Assembly: GCA_025024175.1 (NCBI GenBank)
Contig: QCXZ01000041.1
Location: forward strand, 41,535,786-41,599,785
DNA length: 64,000 nt
Direction: 5' to 3'
From: Rhyzopertha dominica
Taxonomy: Eukaryota; Arthropoda; Insecta; Coleoptera; Bostrichidae
Of the stretch, positions 59,101 through 64,000 are shown piece after piece. Within the stretch, counting starts at the first letter, position 1. Each line of letters opens with the position of its first letter. Made by a program: the position numbers and the translations under genes. The notes under the pieces were generated by a model that made no database searches, had not been told where the DNA came from, and was given only the letters and a program-made list of their open reading frames with translations.

Positions 59101-61975
59101 GGGCTTATTAAGAAATATATCCATTCTTAGCACCAATTTATGCAAACCGTCTTGTTCTTCTGTTAAAAAATATTGTATCCAGCGGGAAACAATTTTTCTT
59201 ATGCTCAGTTCTTCATGCAGATCCTTTTGAGTAGAGGTCTTTGAGATATCTCAAAGTAATCACATGGTTATCTTCCTAACTAGTTGGCACACAGCATCAA
59301 TATCTTCCTGGGAGACTGCAGAGAGGTAAAGCATCCATGTTGAAATTCATAATTACACCTAGGCAACATCAACTGATGTGGTACTTCATTACCAAAGACA
59401 GAAATTAACTCAGAAAGACTTTTTTCCTCCTCAAAAAAAAAGGAATTGCATGTAATTTTTCACGGCTTAATTCCATTTTCATCACTATACATCATCTGTA
59501 GAAATGTGCTGTAGCTTGATGACATCAAATATCTAGCTGAACAGCAGAAACCTACGCTATGTTACCAATGAAGACAAATTTATTTTTTGAAACGTGTATA
59601 ATATAATAAGCTTCTAAATGAAGGTCCTACAAGCTTATTGTCATAGAACAATTGAGTTGCAATAACTTATTAATTCTTCTTTTTTTGTTTTTGTAGATGC
59701 CTGGCATTGGGTGATGGACTGGAGTGATATGCTATCTGTTGGCAACTTAACTTTAATACTAGATAAATTTTTCTTTCCGCGTTGGTTACAAACTTTAGCT
59801 GTATGGCTCAATCATAATCCTGATTATGCTCAAGTAACAGAGTGGTATTCTGGTTGGAAGAGGATGCTATCTGAACAGCTGTTAGCACAACCTACCATTA
59901 AGGGTAAGTACTTATCATTGTATAATATTAAGAAGAAGTTGTTTCTAGCCTTTTTGATAGTATAAGCATAACCTTTATTGATTAGCATGTATGTATAATA
60001 ATATATTACAGGTACAGTCAATAAATATATTACAATACCACAATTCGTATGCCCAATGAGTTAGACAAAGAGAAGTTATTTTTGCCCTGAAATGGCACAT
60101 TAAACCAAACAATTTTAGTGTTTTTTGAATTATCTCTAGGTAATGGGACTGTTCACCAAATTTTGTGTCAGATATACTCATTTTGGTTATAATTTCAAAT
60201 AGATTCTAAATTATTGTTATAAAGAAAACGACCTTTCATGATGAGGCTATGCATGTAGAAGTTCATAGTATGTCGTAAGTAGGTAATTCATGCTAGAAAC
60301 ATAATATTATTTTGCTATGACAAAGGTCAATTTAATCCAATCCAATTTAAATCCATAAAATTGTTTTATACTTATTCCACTCGTGGTTTCCTACTTTCTA
60401 TTTAAATGTTATTCTCTACCATAATATTAATATAATAAGCTGTTAAATTCAACACTTAAAAAATTGTGAACAGCCTTATTGGCATCATGCTTCGTGCATC
60501 AGTCTTTCTAATCTTCAAGGTCAGGTTTAATGGTTTGGTTCCCTATTTTCTATAAATATTTAAATTTCTCACCACTTCTTTACCATAAAATGGTGGTCTA
60601 TTGCAGTACTGTAATATATTTAGTGTCTGTAATCACAGCAAATTAAAAAATTAAAAAAAAATGCAGATTATAAATATTTTGTATTTAAAGTTAACTTTTG
60701 TAAATATTTTTTAAACCTTACCCTGTATAATAAATATTGTTTCATAGATGAATGCCGACTTTTGTCTTCTTCAATTTGTGTCATTACCATCTATGCATAA
60801 TTTTTACTCCTTCCTAGTGAAAAACAAGAATAGCTAGTCGCCGCCATGTTTTGTAAATGGGGTTGTTCAGAACTTTTTGTGTTAGTTTAGTAGCTTAGTA
60901 CGGTACAAATTATGCCTACATACCCATCGCTGTACACAAAACTCCAAAATTTTAAGTTACTTTTAAATAAATCAAGTACAAAGNTTATTCTAAAGAGAGA
61001 GAGGCTAGAAAAGGAAACCCTGCGACGAGACTAGTGCGCAATGTAGAAAACCAAACAAATAGATATTGATGGGACAGCTTTCCTTTTCTGTTTGTTAGAT
61101 AAACTAAAACAAGTGTTTTACTTTTTTATGTAAAGCATGTCAAAGGTTGAAAACTAATAAGAACTATAAATTAATTGTTGAAAACTAAATGACTCGTGCA
61201 ATTAAAAATGCCATACCAAATAATATAAGAATGAAGCAGTTTCAGATATTTTAAGCAGAAAATAATATGCATGCAACTCCTTTTTTGGGCTACACAGAGG
61301 TTTAGACCATGAAAGCAATGCAATTAGTTACGAGCAATAGCATAGAATACATCCACTGTACAAGTTCACAGATTTCAAGTGGGATTGTTAAGTCGTAGTT
61401 CTTTTTGTTCTTCACTTTTTACTGTAAACCTGTAACCTATTAAGTAAATAATGTCCTTTTTTCTGAAATCAGTAGATCTACTGTACAGTTTCATGATTCG
61501 ATCACATCTTTTTCTTTGTGCTGCAGATAATTTCCATAAGGCCCTGGAAATGATGAATCGTGCCGTTAGTAATGGTCAACAACCAGGGGCGAGAGAATCT
61601 GTATCGTACTTAACGAATGTGGAGACGAATGCACCTCCTCCACCACCACCCCCACGTGTTGAAGTATGTTTGCTGCTTTAGCTTTCTTGAATTTTACCTA
61701 ATAACATTTGATTTTATTTTTTACAGAGCATAGCAGAGGCTGTTCGGTCTGCCGCGAAGATACCTCAAGGTTTCAAAGACTTGGTGGCGAAACGATGTGA
61801 AGAGAGAGGAATTTTGTTCGTGCCCATAACGAATAAATATCATGAAGCAAAACAAGTGTATAGGTTAGGTTATAATGGCGTCCAGTGTTACATAGATAGG
61901 AACGTTGTATTTTATTCACAGAATAATTCTACTTGGCTCCCCACTTCTTTGAATAGGCTTTTAGATATGGCGTAA
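44089..61975 (+). CDS. TFIP11: Tuftelin-interacting protein 11 / septin-interacting protein 1 (TFIP11, sip1, STIP), 12 coding exons
   Basis: Coding exons: 44089-44197, 44254-44499, 47171-47475, 50802-50968, 51091-51286, 53749-53958, 54016-54275, 56829-57025, 57088-57309, 59697-59903, 61527-61663, 61727-61975. They join through GT-AG junctions into 2505 nt, 834 residues, close to the family's usual length. The N-terminal domain (about 1-118) starts with an acidic [12 protein letters not shown] block and [14 protein letters not shown]. The G-patch (about 163-208) reads [21 protein letters not shown] coiled-coil region (about 330-400) is followed by the GCFC domain (about 410-700) with [17 protein letters not shown] and INPHQQH, and by a C-terminal domain ending [13 protein letters not shown]. 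Family knowledge: this nuclear protein binds and activates the DEAH helicase DHX15/Prp43 through its G-patch and promotes release of the intron lariat at spliceosome disassembly. The start is the first ATG of the conserved block. Exons contain no N bases or stops. Confidence 0.97.
44254..44499 (+). CDS. TFIP11: TFIP11 exon 2
   Basis: Encodes about residues 37-118. It restores [16 protein letters not shown] across the junction, then a Lys-rich and acidic Ser-rich linker ([14 protein letters not shown]), likely a phosphorylated low-complexity stretch. Donor GTAAAT. The open frame extends into intron 2 to 44729, but that part is not coding. Confidence 0.95.
45022..45416 (-). pseudogene. Non-LTR retrotransposon endonuclease N-terminus (TFIP11 intron 2)
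   Basis: Minus strand: [20 protein letters not shown] resembles the start of the apurinic-type endonuclease (N-x-E/R-G motif), followed by [10 protein letters not shown], where the catalytic Glu of QE(T/A)H is kept, and [17 protein letters not shown] second frame continues at 45068-45289. It is 5'/3' truncated and frameshifted. An N lies at 45441. Confidence 0.5.
45610..45720 (+). repeat. tRNA-like SINE head (A and B boxes)
   Basis: TGGCACAGCAGTTA at 45627-45640 fits a pol III A box and GGTTCTAACCC at 45670-45680 fits a B box, with about 30 bp between them as in a tRNA gene. It lacks a convincing acceptor stem, so it is better read as a tRNA-derived SINE than a tRNA gene. The T-rich stretch (ATATTTTTTCATC) after it could end transcription. 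Only one copy is visible in this window. Confidence 0.5.
45904..46945 (-). pseudogene. Tc1-like transposase remnant (TFIP11 intron 2)
   Basis: Minus strand: the N-terminal helix-turn-helix half at 46604-46945 reads [20 protein letters not shown] and later [18 protein letters not shown]. The middle shows [29 protein letters not shown] and a gap. The C-terminal end at 45904-46110 reads [15 protein letters not shown] and [20 protein letters not shown]. This is the Tc1 order, with the catalytic DNAPCH and SPDLNP segments deleted or unreadable. Terminal inverted repeats were not identified. Confidence 0.75.
47171..47475 (+). CDS. TFIP11: TFIP11 exon 3 (G-patch)
   Basis: Encodes residues 119-220 and the entire G-patch. 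The six or so conserved glycines are visible in [20 protein letters not shown] and the following [11 protein letters not shown]. Donor GTACGT, phase 0. Confidence 0.97.
48392..48433 (-). ncRNA. Hammerhead-like motif (family 4, left arm)
   Basis: Minus strand: stem I TTCC, consensus core CTGAAGA, a 19-nt stem II region able to pair ACT(T)GA with TCAGT, GAA, palindromic stem III AGCT, T at the cleavage position, then GGAA, the exact complement of TTCC. Confidence 0.55.
49117..49158 (+). ncRNA. Hammerhead-like motif (family 4, right arm)
   Basis: Same motif in the plus orientation. The 3' strand of stem I is GAAA instead of GGAA, breaking one pair. Confidence 0.5.
50802..50968 (+). CDS. TFIP11: TFIP11 exon 4
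   Basis: Encodes residues 221-275: a charged linker, then [20 protein letters not shown] and VIEKGKR, matching the basic region after the G-patch. It starts in frame after exon 3 with EKLC. Donor GTAAAA. Confidence 0.93.
51091..51286 (+). CDS. TFIP11: TFIP11 exon 5
   Basis: Encodes residues 276-341: [18 protein letters not shown] and [19 protein letters not shown], both highly conserved in the family. Donor GTAAGA, phase 0. Confidence 0.97.
51428..52319. mobile_element. Internally deleted mariner-like element (892 bp) with ~175-bp inverted repeats (TFIP11 intron 5)
   Basis: TA flanks both ends. The inverted repeats run from 51428 to about 51602 and from about 52137 to 52319. They share GTGGCAA, AAGTTCTG, GAGAACTGG, TTGTTTGTAAACAT and TGCTTGTTTTTCGAAAG in the same order. 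Between them, the minus strand at 51777-52001 encodes part of a mariner N-terminus ([33 protein letters not shown]) and further pieces (ETWIFEYDP) follow. The catalytic C-terminal part is mostly deleted. The element lies antisense to TFIP11. Confidence 0.8.
53749..53958 (+). CDS. TFIP11: TFIP11 exon 6
   Basis: Encodes residues 342-411: [16 protein letters not shown] followed by a heptad-like stretch to [20 protein letters not shown], the predicted coiled coil before the GCFC domain. It ends FLQ at donor GTAAGT. Confidence 0.95.
53959..54015 (+). other. TFIP11 intron 6: 57 nt, in frame and stop-free
   Basis: GTAAGT donor, AACAG acceptor. Length divisible by three with no stop in the reading frame, so an unspliced message would keep the frame and add 19 residues ([19 protein letters not shown]). 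Family alignment places FLQ directly before ENHYEEY, so splicing is the expected state. Confidence 0.9.
54016..54275 (+). CDS. TFIP11: TFIP11 exon 7
   Basis: Encodes residues 412-497, the start of the GCFC domain: [20 protein letters not shown], then [12 protein letters not shown] and [15 protein letters not shown]. The preceding intron is 57 nt and in frame (see findings). Donor GTAAGT. Confidence 0.95.
54560..55330 (-). pseudogene. Non-LTR retrotransposon RT fragment (TFIP11 intron 7)
   Basis: Minus strand: [47 protein letters not shown] and [15 protein letters not shown] form RT blocks of a jockey-like element. The catalytic YADD has become YAND. After a frameshift, [18 protein letters not shown] and, further on, FLTSYRHI continue to the C-terminus near 54590. 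It is 5' truncated near 55330 and antisense to TFIP11. Confidence 0.8.
56829..57025 (+). CDS. TFIP11: TFIP11 exon 8
   Basis: Encodes residues 498-563: [20 protein letters not shown] to [20 protein letters not shown], the most conserved core of the GCFC domain. Donor GTATTT; next intron 62 nt. Confidence 0.97.
57088..57309 (+). CDS. TFIP11: TFIP11 exon 9
   Basis: Encodes residues 564-637: [20 protein letters not shown] and [20 protein letters not shown]. Donor GTGAGT. The open frame runs on to 57407 in the intron but is not coding there. Confidence 0.97.
58690..59500 (-). pseudogene. Mariner-like transposase remnant (TFIP11 intron 9)
   Basis: Minus strand pieces in order: a helix-turn-helix end with [12 protein letters not shown], then [20 protein letters not shown], and at the C-terminal side [20 protein letters not shown] with [10 protein letters not shown] and FERMKK. 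This is the layout of DD34D enzymes of the SETMAR-related type. The segment with the second and third catalytic Asp is not readable. No TIRs were identified, so the bounds are approximate. Confidence 0.65.
59697..59903 (+). CDS. TFIP11: TFIP11 exon 10
   Basis: Encodes residues 638-706: [35 protein letters not shown] and [20 protein letters not shown]. Donor GTAAGT. Confidence 0.97.
61527..61663 (+). CDS. TFIP11: TFIP11 exon 11
   Basis: Encodes residues 707-752: [20 protein letters not shown] then a run of seven prolines after NA. The proline run replaces the charged linker found in some homologues. Donor GTATGT; next intron 63 nt. Confidence 0.95.
61727..61975 (+). CDS. TFIP11: TFIP11 exon 12 (terminal)
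   Basis: Encodes residues 753-834 and the TAA stop. It contains [33 protein letters not shown] and the C-terminal [13 protein letters not shown], matching the conserved family end. Confidence 0.97.
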   Translation, partial: SIAEAVRSAAKIPQGFKDLVAKRCEERGILFVPITNKYHEAKQVYRLGYNGVQCYIDRNVVFYSQNNSTWLPTSLNRLLDMA

Positions 61976-62015
61976 ATTGAGTGTGGCTTTTATAAATTTA
62001 TTATGTACATAACTA

Positions 62016-62021
62016 AATAAA
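62016..62021 (+). promoter_or_regulatory. TFIP11 polyadenylation signal
   Basis: AATAAA 41 bp after the stop codon, followed by a T-rich stretch. It is the first canonical signal after the coding region. Confidence 0.7.
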
Positions 62022-63459
62022 TAGTTCTTTTTTAAAAATGGTTTGTTGTTAAAACTCACCAAAATGTTTATCAAAAGTTATCCCAAATTGTTCCATCATA
62101 AAATAGAAGAAACTTTTATTGTACTGCTTTTTTTTAAGACACTGAAAGAGTAAGAATTTACCAGTCATCAGATAGCAAAATTAAGCAAATTTAACTTTTA
62201 CTTGTTGTATGATATTTATTATTTAGCCTTATTAATTGGTTATAACATCGTTATAGCCTTTTTTGATGAAATAAGTTAAAACCAAATTTTCTATATTTAT
62301 TGCTATTTTACTTCCACATCCAACGGATGGGAAGTATTGTATTGCGAAAAAAATGTTCAAAAATTTTTATTTGCTCATTCGCTTTAAAATGGTCGAAAAT
62401 GCAAAAAAAAATTTCTTGTCTGTGTAAGTGGTTTTGTTTGTATACATGATAACTTTCGAAAGACTTAATATATGAGCTTGAAATTTGGCAGACGCATAAA
62501 TCTCAACTACCCAAAGCGACCTATTGTTTGTGGGGTAAGTAGGATATCGGGAAGGGGACGAAATTGGGAGTAACATTTTAATTTTTTTATATTTTTTTCG
62601 TTTTAGTATGTGATTAGTAGTATAACTGCGAGTATTATTCGCTCTTGTAAATTTTCGGTGCAACAAACTGTTTAGAAGATATTAGCAAAAAAGCGTCACT
62701 TAAAGAAAACTGTTTTTCCTAAATATCTCCAAATATATTTAATATATTCAAAAAATGAAAATGCCACCAGATAGGAAATAAAATTTCCCACAAAAAGTGT
62801 CTTGGAAAACTTATCGAAAATTTTGACATTTTCGAAATATTTCCAAAAAACCTATTTTGGTCCCTGCTCGTACGATTGTTTTAAATTTTGGTATTATATA
62901 GAAAATCAAATTTCTGATCAGAAAGTACTCTTGTACATTTTGAAAATTTATGGTGTTTGCTAATATCACGAGGACCGTTTGTCTTAGAAAAAAATGTGTT
63001 GAGAGATAAAATGCTCAAAATCTGATTACTAATCGTACAGTACAAGAAATAAAAACGTAAATGTCATTTTGACAATTGGATGTGGAAGTACTGATTCAAT
63101 TAGCAGCGGTTTTTTGTTTTGTCAAAAGCATTAAATTAACTTAGTAAAAAATTATACATAAAATACGTTTTTAGGCACATGAATACTTTTTATTTAAAAT
63201 TAAATTAGACCTTGGTATAAATAAGATATAGAACTGCGGATGGATACATTTTGTGGTGTTTTCAAGCAGGAAAGCAGGTAAGTATTTTTTACTTAGCAAA
63301 CAAAATAAACTTTACCTAAAAAGACAGGTAACTAGGTTGTGTTTTTCCATAGAAAGCTCATATAAACAAAATAAACCTAAAACAGTGGGCTGATCCATCA
63401 ATTTTGATTTAATAGAAATTATTCAAATATCGTCTTCTCCACTTTAATAAATATTAATT
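62022..63459. other. No gene recognised
   Basis: AT-rich downstream DNA. The minus-strand open frame at 62367-62666 has no recognisable domain. Confidence 0.45.
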
Positions 63460-63499
63460 GGCAGAGTGCTTTCGATCTTAAATAGCTATCGTCAGTGCC
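63460..63499 (-). ncRNA. Hammerhead-ribozyme-like motif at PLE end (family 1, copy B)
   Basis: Minus strand: GGCA, core CTGACGA, a 15-nt stem II region, GAA, stem III AGC/ACT (one mismatch), C at the cleavage position, then TGCC, the complement of GGCA. Copy A has GGTA/TACC at the same place, so the third pair changed on both sides. Confidence 0.65.
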
Positions 63500-63699
63500 T
63501 TATACAATAATTATTATGAAAAAATACAAACTACAGGGAAACAAATTAATTTCGATAGAAGTCAAAGAATGAAAACAATTATCTAGAATTTAAAGTTATG
63601 AGTGTATGTTGCTCAGTTGCAGGAAGTCACCAACATTATTATTGAATATTGAACAAATTTAAAATGGGTGAGTTTTTTTTTAATTTCATTTAAAACTTT

Positions 63700-64000
63700 T
63701 AACACTTTGTTCATTTAAAATTATGTAAATCTCTAAAATTTCTAAAAAGTTTAATTTTAGTGATGTTACAAAACTGTAAAATTTTTACATTATCCCAACT
63801 GGAAGTGTTTATTAAGCAATAAATGGTTGATCAAGAAGGAATTTATAGTAACTACATCAGTGTTCTTACATTTTCGAAATTTTTTGAGATGATCCATAGC
63901 TCTAACCATCAACGATCTCCCAGTTTTTCTTACATAAAATGCAGTACAATCACTGGAAGTAAATCTGTAAACGTGTAAACATCAGAAAGATTTAAATTTT
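63700..64000 (-). pseudogene. Penelope-like element GIY-YIG region (family 1), cut by the window end
   Basis: Minus strand from the window edge: FYVRKTGRSLMVRAMDHLKK, then CKNTDVVTINSF and NHLLLNKH, homologous to the family 1 copy at 3467-3838 (PYIGQTGRIF, DIVTTNSS, NHLLLHKH). A one-base insertion near 63793 creates a stop; the next frame continues DNVKILQFCNITKIK. The YIG motif itself is altered (FYVRKTGR). The rest of the element lies beyond 64000. Confidence 0.7.

Overview
The window looks like insect nuclear DNA. It is AT-rich and intron-bearing, and it carries typical insect transposon families. The one host gene encodes an insect-type septin-interacting protein 1 / TFIP11. Many transposon reading frames are decayed, and scattered single N bases suggest a draft assembly. 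I cannot name the order with confidence.

Layout. 1-44 kb: a gene-poor interval in which I recognise no host exon. It holds layered mobile-element debris: three Penelope-like elements (PLEs), one of them interrupted by a full-length mariner; pieces of jockey-like and RTE-like non-LTR retrotransposons; Tc1/mariner-superfamily transposase fragments; two hAT-type non-autonomous elements with target-site duplications; a PIF/Harbinger-type MITE; a decayed Ty3/Gypsy element invaded by an RTE-like copy; and a rearranged BEL/Pao element. 44.1-62.0 kb: a complete 12-exon TFIP11 gene on the + strand. Its 834 codons were reconstructed exon by exon, with GT-AG junctions and a frame that closes exactly. 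It encodes the G-patch partner of the DEAH helicase used in spliceosome disassembly. Most of its long introns carry antisense transposon remains (Tc1 and endonuclease fragments plus a tRNA-like SINE in intron 2, a three-level nest in intron 3, a mariner in intron 5, a non-LTR RT in intron 7, a mariner in intron 9). 62.0-64.0 kb: downstream DNA ending inside another PLE.

The most notable observations are these. (1) PLE ends here carry hammerhead-ribozyme-like folds at six loci in three PLE families; stem I is preserved by a compensatory change between two copies of one family. (2) PLEs occur as pairs of 5'-truncated copies arranged head to head; one nearly identical pair lies inside a single 14-bp target-site duplication. 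(3) A 1287-bp mariner contains a 52-nt GT-AG segment that looks like a minimal spliceosomal intron. Removing it gives one 336-codon frame broken only by three TGA codons, each at a tryptophan or aromatic position. (4) TFIP11 intron 6 is 57 nt, in frame and stop-free, so retaining it would insert 19 residues next to a conserved motif. (5) A BEL/Pao relic has its RT fragment inverted relative to its integrase, between two 102-bp direct repeats.

All calls come from reading the sequence and remembered family features; no database search was run.
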